DNA of 64,000 nucleotides. It comes from Tetrapisispora phaffii CBS 4417. Taxonomy: Eukaryota > Ascomycota > Saccharomycetes > Saccharomycetales > Saccharomycetaceae. The DNA lies in the NCBI RefSeq assembly GCF_000236905.1, contig NC_016528.1, forward strand, positions 258,001 to 322,000, given 5' to 3'. The position numbers were made by a program, and so were the translations under genes. The notes below the pieces were generated by a model. The model searched no databases. It was not told the DNA's origin and saw nothing but the letters and a program-made list of their open reading frames with translations. Each line of letters opens with the position of its first letter. Positions within the stretch are counted from its first letter, which is position 1. Below are positions 45,201 through 56,100 of the stretch, piece by piece.

Positions 45201-46839
45201 ACAACAAAATTGTGGCATGAGATAAATATGGTCCAATTGTGTAGAAAAATGAATGAGATTCTTCAAATAATTTTTCAATCGATTCTATAATTGCTAATTC
45301 AGATTTCCAGTCTTCATAAAAGAATTTGAACTTTGTATTAAGGAAAGTTGTCTCATACGGATCGTGTGTTAATTCATAGTTGATTAACTTAGATCTGTGT
45401 GAAATAAGGTCGCTCTCATTTACAGTGTCCTTCAAAGCACCAGTCAGATTCTCTATTTGTGATAAGCATGTATTTTCATATAAGCTGTTTATTCTATATT
45501 CAAATAATCTTGCGAATAACTTTGGGATTAATTTATTAACTGACATTAAGCTTGGGTGCTCTCTAAAAATTTGGACAACTGCATCATAACATCCAATGGA
45601 TAATAATCGCTCTAAAAATAAAATATGAACACTACCCGTTATATCAATATTATTATTATTTGTAGTGTTTTGTGCTTTTGATTCATGATCATCGGATGTC
45701 TTTTTACCTTCAGATGAGTTTGGACTTTTTTGTGTTAATTTATTGTCATCAACTTTACGGCCATTAGCTTCTTCGTCTTCATCATCTTCTAATGATAGAG
45801 CTGCTGCCATTGCAAGTGGATTGCTAACACCTTGCATCGATTCTTTCTCTAATTTATCTTGGTATTCCTGCAGTTGTTTCACAAATTCTTTTGAAGTTGG
45901 AGAGAGTTTTATCCAAATATGAGAAAAATGAACAAATTTAGATTTTATCAAAATACAGCACATGTCAATATAACGAATGGAGTCTAGCTTGGTAGGATCA
46001 TCCATTGCAAATGAGTTTATAGTGAATGCGATAACATTGGAAACAATAACGTTCTCTGATAAATGATCAGAATTTGATATATTCGAGTTAGAGAGCTTTT
46101 CATTTGGCCAAAAATCGGTAGCTTGAAGCAATTTTAGAATGAAATTATAATCTTCCGTAACAAATTCACTTGAAATCCTTAATATCAAATCAAGAGAACG
46201 CATACTATCCAAAGAAAACTTACCCATCACATGTGACAATTCGTGAGAGTAAAAGTCGATCTTATCAATTTTATCGATGTCATGAAAAGCCATATATAAT
46301 AGAGCAATTAGATTACCATAACCTGAAGAGCATTCGAAAAGTAAATTATATTTTTTCAACTCAAATTTTGTTTTCTTCAACAAATGTCTCATTAAAACCA
46401 TTTGATCTTTTGTCATTAATTTCGATGAAATTGGACTGAATTTGAATAATTCGTCATATAATACAGGTATTTCCTTTGCTAATAACAAAAGTCTGTTGTC
46501 GTCCTCTTTTGAATACGTCGAAGAAGCGGAAACAAAAGCCATACCAATTAATTCACTAGAGTCATTTGATTTTTGAACTAGTTCATTAATCAATTGTGCT
46601 AAAAGTTGGATTGTAACATTGTTTGGTAAATTAGGTAAATACAATATTTGGAATAATTCAATGAAGAAATTCCTTAACCAATCGTGTTTCTCATCAACAT
46701 CAGTAACTTCTAAGTATTGCGAAATTAGTTCTAAAGATTTGCTTGACCAATCATTAATAAAGGCTTCACTGAATATATTTCTACTTTGTTCAAAAGAGAT
46801 ATTATTATGTGCTAATGCATTCAATCTTGATGCTAGCAT
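42272..46839 (-). CDS. THO2: THO/TREX subunit Tho2, with one apparent frameshift near the 3' end
   Basis: The main frame from the ATG at 46839 gives 1,443 residues and stops at 42508. It is large, helical and follows Tho2 (YNL139C, 1,597 aa) in layout: helical N-terminal half, and a C-terminal region rich in Lys, Ser and Asn that ends just before an Arg/Gly-rich nucleic-acid-binding tail. The tail is encoded in another frame at 42272-42536 (for example MKRGRVDYPEKDRTSERSSR). A T run at 42538-42541, one base short, explains the shift. Joined, the protein would be about 1,520 aa. Tho2 is the scaffold of THO, which couples transcription elongation to mRNA export and limits R-loops. Either a sequencing or assembly indel or a genuine frameshift is possible. 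No canonical slippery site is present. Confidence 0.9.
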
Positions 46840-46850
46840 CTCAAATATAG

Positions 46851-46907
46851 TCTAGTTGAGCAATATGTGTCTAGTTGAGCAATATTTGTCTAGTTGAGCA
46901 ATATTTG
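46851..46907 (-). repeat. Three tandem 19-bp repeats upstream of THO2
   Basis: The unit TCTAGTTGAGCAATATTTG occurs three times head to tail, the first copy with one difference (ATGTG). The array begins 12 bp upstream of the THO2 ATG, in the presumed 5' untranslated region. Confidence 0.93.
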
Positions 46908-47864
46908 TCTATTAAATTGTGGACTTGATAAGTTACAACACTATTGATAAAACTATCAATTCAATTAGAAATAATCTTTTATGTTTTCTAATTTATTGTT
47001 TCTAAGTTTTTAGATTATTAGATTTTTCATTTCTAAATATATTAAAAAATGTATGTAATATTTTTTGGAAATGGAAGAAACCTAAGCGCCTTGCATAATA
47101 ATAAGTCCATCAGAACAATCAGTGATAAAACTATTACTGATAACTGACCAAACAACATGAAAGGTGAAGCTGTATAAGTTAATAATGTATTATATAGTCT
47201 CATGAGTAACTGACAATAATTAAATAATTTTGAGTGCTATTTATTATGGCTCATGTCGCTTATTAAGTATATAGGGTTCGATTCAGTCTGAATATTATAA
47301 TATCTAATTCTATCAAAATTTCTGTATTTTTTTAATTAATTATTGGATGTGAGTTAGTTAACATCAAATCATAAGTATCTTTATTGATTTCTTTGCTTGG
47401 ATTTCCTTGATAAAAAAACACAAGAACATTGTAATAAATTATTCAAGGAAATGCCATAATTGCATATAATATCATGTAATAAAGTCACTAAAGAGCGAAT
47501 ATGAAATAATACATATGAATCACTTATATATACTCTTTCTCTGAAAGTGTGGTGGCAATTTAAAATTAATTACTACAACTGCTTTCACATTAAGAGTTTT
47601 TTGCTTTAAATTTTGTTTACTAATTAAATTTTGTGACGTGAGCAGCAAAATCTGACGGCGACGCTATTGTGTTTATCAAATTTTTGAATAATCAGTCATT
47701 TGTATTTCTTCATATAAAAAGAAGGGAAAAGTATTGGATTTCTTTAATTTGTTATTTTAATCTTTAGAATGTAAATTTTAATTATCAAAATTTATATTTC
47801 GACATTATTTTGCTTTTTAAGAAACTATCTACAATTAAAAAAATAGGTTAGAAAAGAACAAGTA
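46908..47864. other. Long AT-rich divergent spacer THO2 - CWP2-like
   Basis: This spacer is almost 1 kb of very AT-rich DNA. It has frequent A and T runs and no ORF of note. I see no tRNA and no motif I can name with confidence. Confidence 0.4.
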
Positions 47865-48164
47865 ATGAAGTTATTAAATTTTGGTTCAATCGTTTTAACT
47901 GCATCTGTGGTATTTGCTGCAACGACGGAAGTCCCAGTATCTCAAATTGGTGATGGTCAAATTCAAGCAACTGTCACTACTACGGAACATGATACGACGT
48001 TAGGATTAGTTTCTCAAATTCCGGATGGACAAATTCAAGGTGGAACAAACTCTACATCAAGTAATGTTACATTCACTGCAATTGAAGGATACGGTAATAG
48101 AAATGAAATCGAAGGTGTACTTCCATACGCTCTTGGTTTAGCAGTTGCTGCTTTTGTTTTATAA
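47865..48164 (+). CDS. Small GPI-anchored cell-wall mannoprotein with PIR motifs (CWP2-like)
   Basis: The 99-aa protein has a signal peptide (KLLNFGSIVLTASVVFA), then VSQIGDGQIQATVTTTE and a second SQIPDGQIQGG. Both fit the PIR motif Q-x-x-DGQ-x-Q that ester-links to beta-1,3-glucan. A Ser/Thr/Asn-rich segment with N-glycosylation sites (NST, NVT) follows, and the end is hydrophobic (VLPYALGLAVAAFVL) preceded by a small-residue GPI attachment region. The layout and size resemble S. cerevisiae Cwp2 (92 aa), which has one PIR motif. Its position near NDT80 corresponds to that of ANS1 (YHR126C, a putative GPI protein) in S. cerevisiae, so it may be the ANS1 counterpart. The role is structural, in the cell wall. 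Confidence 0.8.
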   Translation: MKLLNFGSIVLTASVVFAATTEVPVSQIGDGQIQATVTTTEHDTTLGLVSQIPDGQIQGGTNSTSSNVTFTAIEGYGNRNEIEGVLPYALGLAVAAFVL

Positions 48165-48731
48165 ATCTGCTTTCAAGATAAATTTTTTTTATAGTTTTGT
48201 TAACATTTCAATTAATTTATAAAAAAGTCAAAAAATCCCAAAAAAAAAACTAGAGGTCAATTATCAATTTAAATAACTAAACTAAATATTTTTTTAGAAT
48301 ATTTATGTAATAATAAACATAATATTTTCTAAACTCTTCTTTCTATATAATACGTTACTTTTAATATTCAACGAATTTTTCCTTCTTTGACAAATACGTA
48401 ATGTATATACATCATTGTGTTATCTATAGTGTTTTCAAATGACCAGCCTGCCTTAGAAATTAACACTATATTTCTTATTTATGATTTTCAAATTCAAATA
48501 ATAAATAATGCTTATAAAATTACAACAAGAGGCCTCATGTATACCTATTGAAATAGATATGATGCTGATTTTCACCAAACTACCTATAATTCATATCATT
48601 AAACTACAGTAAGTCTACAGGCTTCTTTCCGGTGTTAGAATAACTTCAAACAGATTCTAACAAATCATTTAATATTTAACTTATTGCCAGTTAATGTCCT
48701 TATATTTCAATATTTTTTGTTTCACGATAAG
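48165..48731. other. Convergent spacer between CWP2-like gene and FYV6
   Basis: This is 567 bp of AT-rich 3' flanking DNA without a recognisable feature. Confidence 0.4.
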
Positions 48732-49271
48732 TTAACCATCCTTTTTTATATCGGTTAGTGAGGAATTTTTGGCGATATTGATTCTAACATTAATTTTCTT
48801 CTTCTTTTTTACTATACCTAAGTTTCCAAAATTATTTTGTCTTTTTGTAAGAGGGCTTTCAGTATTGGGAATAGCTTCTGTTTTCTTAGGGTTAAGTAGT
48901 CTTAATTTCTTTCTTTCATAACCTAATGCTTCTTTTGATACCTGTTCGTCTAACTCTTTCTCTTTTGATGCCTTATCGTTTTTTAGTTTATTATAATATT
49001 CTATTTCACTAGTGCTCATCCTATTAAATATGTCCTTTTCCTTCACTAAGTTATTATATTTTTTCTGCCTTTTAATTGCATTATTTCTTAATTGTGTTCT
49101 CAAAGATTTCCTATTTTTATGACTTTTCAACAAATCAAGTTTTGCCTGAGTTGCTTCTGCCTTATTTTGTTGTGACTTTAAATCGGTATTACCTTCAGAA
49201 ACAAAATTAAGCTTATTCAGATTATCATTGACTTGTTCCTGGGTTGAAATACTATCATCTTCTAGTGACAT
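48732..49271 (-). CDS. FYV6: Fyv6-like NIP30-domain splicing factor
   Basis: The protein is 179 aa (S. cerevisiae Fyv6, YNL133C, is 173 aa) from the ATG at 49271. The N-terminal half has LNFVSEGN and the charged helical stretch NRMSTSEIEYYNKLKNDKAS, which fits the NIP30/FAM192A domain. The rest is Lys-rich with KRQNNFGNLGIVKKKKKINV. Fyv6 is linked to the second step of pre-mRNA splicing (3' splice-site use) and was first found through end-joining phenotypes. The short length and low complexity make sequence alone moderate evidence. The position before KRE33 (YNL132W) supports it. Confidence 0.75.
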   Translation of the reverse strand: MSLEDDSISTQEQVNDNLNKLNFVSEGNTDLKSQQNKAEATQAKLDLLKSHKNRKSLRTQLRNNAIKRQKKYNNLVKEKDIFNRMSTSEIEYYNKLKNDKASKEKELDEQVSKEALGYERKKLRLLNPKKTEAIPNTESPLTKRQNNFGNLGIVKKKKKINVRINIAKNSSLTDIKKDG

Positions 49272-49591
49272 TTTCAATCGAAACTGCTATTATATCGTCA
49301 CTTTATGAGTACGACATATCAATGTCTTCACTGAGTTATTTTAATAGATCATTCATTATAAGAATTTATAATTATTTCGTTTTCTTGTTGTATATATAGT
49401 TGATCTTAAAGCTTCAACTTTGAAGTATGGAATTTTGATACCGAGGTCACATGACTTATTTTTAGTTAATAGAATTCATGCAGTGTTTGTGTCAGTAAAT
49501 ATATAAGATCTCTATATGGATGATTAATAGTTTAATAATACATTCATTTAGTTTTATTTATTTAAGTGAATAATAATTTTTTTAAAAAGGA
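49272..49591. other. Intergenic between FYV6 and NDT80
   Basis: This is 320 bp of AT-rich DNA between genes on the same strand, holding the FYV6 promoter. I see nothing distinctive. Confidence 0.4.
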
Positions 49592-51832
49592 TTAATGATT
49601 ATAGAAGCTTGGTTCTGAATATAACTCTCTGGTGTCGTTCAACTGCGAGGGAAGTTTCGATTTTAATGTAACACTGTTGTTTAATTTTAGATTATGCGTT
49701 GTGGACGAAGCGCTATTTTCAGCATATTTGAGAATCTTATCATTCTGTAAAGAGGTAAAGGATTTTTCTGTCTTTCCCTTGTTAAATAATCTTGGAATGT
49801 TTTCTAAACTTCTCAAATTAGATAAATTACCTGCATTAATATTATTAATATGCTCCGAATACGATAATGTCGATTTATCACCATAATTATCATTAGATGA
49901 TGACTCAAAATCAAAACTGCTATTTAGTGTATCAAAATTGTTTGACAGATGATATGCCGTCTTCTTAACATTTGTAGATAAACTTGTACCAATTCTCATG
50001 GGAACTGATCTTGTTGCAGCAATAGTAGCCGTAGTGCATGGTGTTGTCAAAATTGTTCTTATCGTATTTGCGTCAGTAATTTCTGTGCCATCTCTAATGG
50101 TATTGGGAAGTTGAACATTGTGCATTATTAAGGAACCGACAATGTAATTATCTTCTTGTACATTCATGTCCTCAAATTTTAAATCAATATCTCTTGGATC
50201 AATTGAATAATGCCTAGAATATACTGGGCGTGGGAGGTCAAGTTCAGGCTGCTGAAGTTTTTTATTCAAATAATTTAAAGTATTCTCCGTACTATTCTTC
50301 ATTGTAGCTGCATTTTCTTGAAGAATAATTTCTTCAATTTGACCCAATGTGATGACACGCTTGTTGGATCTAGGTTTAAATTCTTGACAATTAATTTTAG
50401 TTTCAAAATAGGGAGCGATGTTTTCTTTGTTATCAACTTCATTATCAATCAATGGTTTAAAATGCAAGTTATTTTTTTGTATATTTTCATTATTTTCAAT
50501 AGTTGATTTAGAAATTTTATTCAAAACCTTCTTTTGAATTATTAGTTGGCTTAGGTTTTGGCTTTGTAATTTTTCCTTTACTGTATTAGTTTTGTTGTAA
50601 GAAGTGTAATTTGAAGGCGATCTACCTCTTATGATTAATTGCGGCGTTCTCATTTCTTGCAAAGGCACAAAACATTCAATTGAACCATTATTCATCCCAA
50701 TATTTTCATAATTAGAATAATATTGAGAATCACTTGGAAACTCGCAACCATCGATTACTGCCCCTAAAATCACATGGAGTCTAAAATATTTATTCTTTTG
50801 AGGTGGGTTTTTAACATTTATTGAAGAAGCAAACTGAATCCTTTCGAATCTTGCAACCTTTTGAATACAGTCATTAGGATATGAATTAACTAAGGATTCA
50901 ATATCGAATCCATCAAGATTTTGTTCTCTATGAAAGTAGAATGTTGAATCATATTTTTTTTTCTTGGCTATATTTCTTACATTTGACGCTTCTCTTATAA
51001 TCTGATGCTTTGGCAATGGAGAAGGTATAACTGGGCAAAGTTGTGGAGAAGATTGTGGACCTTTATCACGTTTTGCAGTATGCTGAATTAAATTTATCTC
51101 ACTAAAATCTTCATCACTCATTGCTTTAATTTTAATAGCAAAATATTTTATTTTTCTAAAAATGTTATTGTTTGTTCCATCTTGATATAATTTTAATAAA
51201 TAAGAACTTTTCAATACCTGATTAAAATCTTTCCCATCCATATCAAATGATGAAACTAAGGTAAAATAATTTCTTTTATAACCAACCCATTCTTCTTCAA
51301 TATAATCAAACCCTCTGTCAATTCTTGGAATTAATTGGAAATTTATTTTTTTGCTTGAATTCTTCAAGTCAAATACCTCATTATAGTTACCAATAAGCTC
51401 AAAAGATGGACCCACTTTAAACTGCAAAGTTGATCTTGGAGCAATTTTCAATTTTCGTTTATCAAAATAGGTCGACGTTGTACCATCCGCATGAGTTAAC
51501 GTTTTCAATTGCATATTCCCCATGCCTGCTTTCTCATCAGAAATATAATCTACGTCATCATCATTATCCTCACCATCGTTATCACAAACATTTTCTACTT
51601 CATGATTATTTTCATTATTATTGTTGTCATTATAAATGTTATTTTTAAGACCTTTTTTTTGGTAACATTTATTTACCCTTAAATAATTTTCCATAATCTT
51701 AAAATTTTCCTTCATTTCGTCATCTAACTCTTCATATTTTGGTTTCAATTCATTCCCATCATCTTCTGTTGTTTCATTTACAATCTCTGGGTCAACAATT
51801 TGGTGACTATCATTCATTGTCGCTGCTGACAT
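49592..51832 (-). CDS. NDT80: Meiosis-specific transcription factor Ndt80
   Basis: The protein is 746 aa (S. cerevisiae Ndt80 is 627 aa). The NDT80/PhoG-type s-type Ig fold DNA-binding domain spans about residues 100-430: STLQFKVGPSFELIGNYNEV, GFDYIEEEWVGYKRNYFTLV, KVARFERIQFASSINVKNPP, and FVPLQEMRTPQLIIRGRSPS. The last segment is diagnostic. An acidic, Asn/Asp-rich N-terminus and a long disordered C-terminal activation region flank it. Ndt80 binds middle sporulation elements and drives meiotic exit from pachytene. The family is specific to fungi and some protists. The position beside KRE33 and CPT1/EPT1 fits YHR124W-YHR123W ancestry. Its promoter carries MSE and URS1-like elements, which fits the autoregulation known in S. 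cerevisiae. Confidence 0.94.
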   Translation of the reverse strand: MSAATMNDSHQIVDPEIVNETTEDDGNELKPKYEELDDEMKENFKIMENYLRVNKCYQKKGLKNNIYNDNNNNENNHEVENVCDNDGEDNDDDVDYISDEKAGMGNMQLKTLTHADGTTSTYFDKRKLKIAPRSTLQFKVGPSFELIGNYNEVFDLKNSSKKINFQLIPRIDRGFDYIEEEWVGYKRNYFTLVSSFDMDGKDFNQVLKSSYLLKLYQDGTNNNIFRKIKYFAIKIKAMSDEDFSEINLIQHTAKRDKGPQSSPQLCPVIPSPLPKHQIIREASNVRNIAKKKKYDSTFYFHREQNLDGFDIESLVNSYPNDCIQKVARFERIQFASSINVKNPPQKNKYFRLHVILGAVIDGCEFPSDSQYYSNYENIGMNNGSIECFVPLQEMRTPQLIIRGRSPSNYTSYNKTNTVKEKLQSQNLSQLIIQKKVLNKISKSTIENNENIQKNNLHFKPLIDNEVDNKENIAPYFETKINCQEFKPRSNKRVITLGQIEEIILQENAATMKNSTENTLNYLNKKLQQPELDLPRPVYSRHYSIDPRDIDLKFEDMNVQEDNYIVGSLIMHNVQLPNTIRDGTEITDANTIRTILTTPCTTATIAATRSVPMRIGTSLSTNVKKTAYHLSNNFDTLNSSFDFESSSNDNYGDKSTLSYSEHINNINAGNLSNLRSLENIPRLFNKGKTEKSFTSLQNDKILKYAENSASSTTHNLKLNNSVTLKSKLPSQLNDTRELYSEPSFYNH

Positions 51833-52375
51833 TCCGAGTGTCTTTTATATCCTTTAGTTTATTTTTTTGACTTTTGTCACACTCTTCTTACTCTTACAAT
51901 TACGGAATATTTCCTCTTCAAATTAATTGTTTTCTAATATCTTTTCAAAGTTTTAATCAAATTAAAACAAAACCTTTTTTGGCGCTAAGTATTAAACTGT
52001 AAAACGTTTTAAAGTATATCGAATATAATAAAAATTTAAATAGAATATTCCAAAAAAAAGGGAAAAAGAAAAGGAGAACTTCTTTATTAGGTTGAATGTT
52101 TCTTATTCTTTTAATAGTAAAAAAAAATTCCTAATCAATTTATACTTTTGTACTTTTGTGTAACTTTAACCAATATCAACTATATTGTCACTGGTGCGAA
52201 ATCAAAAATTGTTTTCTCTAAACACAGAGCAAACAGTAATAGTTAAACTTAGTAGAATCACAATTAGACCCAAAATAAAGAAAGCAGAATTGTTTTAAGA
52301 TAGAAAACACAAAAATGAGAAGCACAAATTCTTACATTTATATATATATATAGACTTGTTAATTGAATATAAAAT

Positions 52376-52384
52376 GTCACAAAA
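52376..52384 (+). promoter_or_regulatory. Middle sporulation element (MSE), site 1
   Basis: GTCACAAAA fits the Ndt80/Sum1 consensus GNCRCAAAA. It lies about 540 bp upstream of the NDT80 start. Confidence 0.65.
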
Positions 52385-52403
52385 ACTTTATTTTATTTAA
52401 ATT

Positions 52404-52409
52404 GCCGCC
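52404..52409 (-). promoter_or_regulatory. URS1-like element (Ume6 type)
   Basis: GCCGCC within TTGCCGCCGTCG matches the core of URS1 (GGCGGC on the minus strand). It lies 20 bp from MSE site 1 in a very AT-rich background. In S. cerevisiae, URS1 and MSE together give delayed early-middle expression of NDT80. Confidence 0.65.
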
Positions 52410-52489
52410 GTCGTTTTTTTTTAAAAAAAGCTTTAAATTTTCAATTTTTAATGGAGAGGTACACAAAAATGTAAAATGGTCAATATTTT

Positions 52490-52498
52490 GACACAAAA
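52490..52498 (+). promoter_or_regulatory. Middle sporulation element, site 2
   Basis: GACACAAAA fits GNCRCAAAA exactly. It is the second MSE upstream of NDT80, about 660 bp from the start. Confidence 0.65.
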
Positions 52499-52799
52499 TA
52501 TATAATTGTTCAATAGTGTATACAAAAACAAAACGTTTCTAACACTTCTAAAACCAATATAGTCAGTATTCTTAACTTTAGATATAGAAACACTATGTCT
52601 ATCAACTAAATATAAAATTATAACTGTATTCCACACTGTAATTATGTAAAAGTCCTGATCCATCCAGTTACCACTAATATATGTATATATGTTTATTCAA
52701 TTATTTAAATATTTGATATTCTGATGATACCCGGACATAGGAATTTTTCAATTTTTTCCCGGAAAAGTTTGCTCTTTTCTTTTTCCAATTAAAATCTGC

Positions 52800-52886
52800 T
52801 GAAATTTTTCTTTTTAGCGATGAGATGAGCTCTCTGAACTTAACTTATTACACTTAAAAAATTAAAATGAGATGAGATGAGATGAG
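52800..52886 (+). promoter_or_regulatory. RRPE and PAC elements of the ribosome-biogenesis regulon, upstream of KRE33
   Basis: TGAAATTTTTC (RRPE-like) at 52800-52810 is followed by GCGATGAGATGAG (PAC) at 52817-52829. A further tandem GATGA run lies at 52868-52886. This is the classical order for rRNA-processing genes and agrees with the KRE33 assignment. Factors Stb3 (RRPE) and Dot6/Tod6 (PAC) are inferred. Confidence 0.75.
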
Positions 52887-53108
52887 AAGTAAGTGTGTAA
52901 TGAACTTAATATTTTTATTAAACCCGTTTCAGTTATCAACAGATTGGAGACTCTCTATATTTTCTGAATTAATTTGAATTTAATCGAAATCTTTTTTTCG
53001 CAGTGGTTGTTTTTTTTCTTATTTAAAGCTTGACAATAGCAGATATAGTATAGGAACTATTTTCAAAAAATCAACAGGAATAAAATCATATTTTAACGAT
53101 TAATAAAG

Positions 53109-56100
53109 ATGGCCAAAAAAGCTATTGATTCTCGTATTCCGTCTATCATCAGAAATGGTGTCCAAACTAAGCAAAGATCTTTTTTTGTGATTGTCGGTGA
53201 TAATGCTCGTAATCAACTTCCAAATCTGCATTATTTAATGATGAGTGCTGATTTAAAAATGAACAAATCTGTTCTATGGGCCTATAAGAATAAGTTATCT
53301 GGTTTCACTTCTCATAGAAAGAAAAGAGAACAAAAAATCAAGAAAGAAATCAAGAGAGGTACAAGAGATGTCAATGAACAAGATCCTTTTGAAACTTTTA
53401 TCTCAAATCAAAGTATTAGATATGTATACTATAAAGAAACCGAAAAAATTTTAGGTAATACTTATGGTATGTGTATTTTACAAGATTTTGAAGGTCTAAC
53501 ACCGAATTTATTAGCAAGAACCATCGAAACAGTTGAAGGTGGTGGTATGATCATCATCTTATTGAAATCAATGACATCATTGAAACAATTGTATACCATG
53601 ACTATGGATATTCACTCACGTTATAGAACAGAAGCCCATAACGATGTTATTGCAAGATTTAACGAAAGATTTATTTTATCTTTAGGTTCTAACCCAAATT
53701 GTTTGGTGGTGGATGATGAATTAAATGTATTACCTATTTCTGGTGGTAAAAATGTAGAGAGGTTACCACCTCCTGATACTGATGAATTAACTCCAAAACA
53801 ATTGGAATTAAAAGATTTAAAAGAATCATTAGAGGATGTTCAACCTGCAGGATCATTAGTTGCCTTATCGAAAACCGTCAACCAAGCTCATGCTATCTTA
53901 ACTTTTATTGATGCAATTTCTGAAAAAACATTAAATTCAACTGTCACTCTAACAGCTGGAAGAGGTAGAGGTAAATCTGCTGCTTTGGGTATCTCTATTG
54001 CTGCTTCAGTTGCACATGGTTATTCCAACATTTTCGTTACTTCTCCATCCCCAGAAAACTTAAAAACATTATTTGAATTTGTTTTCAAAGGTTTTGATGC
54101 ATTAGGTTACCAAGAACATATTGATTATGATATCATCCAGTCGACTAACCCTGATTTCAATAAAGCAATCGTTAGAGTTGATATTAAACGTGACCATAGA
54201 CAAACTATTCAATATATTATGCCAAATGACAATCATTTATTAGGTCAAGCAGAATTAGTCGTCATTGATGAAGCTGCTGCCATCCCATTACCAGTTGTTA
54301 AAAAGTTGTTAGGCCCATATTTGATTTTTATGGCTTCCACAATCAACGGTTACGAAGGTACTGGTAGATCATTATCCTTAAAGTTAATTCAACAATTGAG
54401 AACTCAATCAGCTACAAGTGGCCGTGAAAACTCACAAACTGAACTTTCCTCCAGAGATAATAAGAAGAGTGATGGTATGTACGCCACTTCTCGTCAATTA
54501 AGAGAAATTTCATTAGATGAGCCTATTAGATATGCTCCAGGTGATCCAGTAGAAAAATGGTTAAATAAATTATTATGTCTAGATGTTACATTAATCAAGA
54601 ACCCTAAATTTGCAGCAAGAGGCACACCACATCCTTCACAATGTAATCTATTTATCGTAAACAGAGACACATTGTTCTCATACCACCCTGTTTCTGAAAA
54701 TTTCCTGGAGAAGATGATGGCTCTTTATGTTGCATCCCATTATAAAAATTCACCAAATGATTTACAACTAATGAGTGATGCACCAGCACATCAGCTGTTT
54801 GTCCTATTACCCCCGGTCGATCCAAAAGATAGTGGTAGAATTCCAGATCCATTGTGTGTTATCCAAATTGCTCTTGAAGGTCAAATTTCCAAGGACAGTG
54901 TAAGAAACTCCTTATCTCGTGGTAAGAGAGCAGGCGGTGATCTAATTCCATGGTTAGTTTCACAACAGTTTCAAGATGAAGAATTTGCTGGTCTAAGTGG
55001 TGCTCGTATTGTTAGAATTGCTACTAATCCAGAGTATTCATCTATGGGTTATGGTTCTCGTGCCATTCAATTATTAAGAGATTATTTCGAAGGTAAATTT
55101 GCCGATATGTCTGAAAATACTAAGCCAAAGGACTATTCCTTAAAAAGGGTCAATGACCACGAATTAGCTAAAACTAACTTACTGAAAGATAATATTACGT
55201 TGAGAGATGCTAAGACATTACCTCCATTATTATTACAACTATCAGAACAACCTCCAAGCTTCTTACACTATTTAGGTGTTTCATATGGGTTAACTCAAGA
55301 ATTACATAAATTCTGGAGAAATAACAAATTTGTTCCTGTTTACTTACGTCAAACCGCCAATGATTTAACTGGTGAACACACTTGTGTTATGTTAAGTGTA
55401 CTAGAAGGTAGAGAATCAAATTGGTTAACCCAATTTGCCAAAGATTTCCATAAAAGATTTTTGTATTTATTATCTTATGACTTCTCTAAATTTACCTCAG
55501 TACAAGCTCTAAGTGTTATTGAAAGTAGCAAGAAAGCTTCCTCATTATTTGACTCAGAAAACTCAACCTTAGATACACAATTAACTAAGAAACAATTAGA
55601 TGAGATTTTCTCACCATTTGACTTGAAGAGACTAGATAGTTATGCCAACAATTTGTTAGATTATCATGTTATTGTTGATATGTTACCAATGTTATCTATG
55701 TTATACTTTGGTGGCAAATTTGGAACTGAAGTAAAATTATCAAGCGTCCAAAGTGCTATTTTATTAGCCATTGGTCTACAACATAAACGTATTGATGATA
55801 TCTCGAAAGAACTAAACTTACCAGCTAATCAGAGTATAGCCATGTTTGCCAAAGTAATGAGAAAAGTCTCGATTTATTTCCGTCAAGTATTGAGCGATTC
55901 TATAGAGGAAGAATTGCCAGCATTGAAAGATGATAATCTAGATGAAATGAATGGTGAAGAGATTAAGACCTACGATGCAGCCGGTACAATGGATCAATTA
56001 GAAGAAGATTTGGAAGAAGCAGGTTCTGAAGCTGTGAAAGCAATGAAGGAAAGACAGCATGAATTAATCAACTCATTGAACCTTGACAAATACGCCATTA

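Larger units (their letters stand above)
51833..53108. other. Divergent promoter region of NDT80 and KRE33
   Basis: This is a 1.28-kb AT-rich spacer. Meiotic elements (MSE, URS1-like) lie in the middle and ribosome-biogenesis elements (RRPE, PAC) lie near KRE33 (listed separately). Confidence 0.7.
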
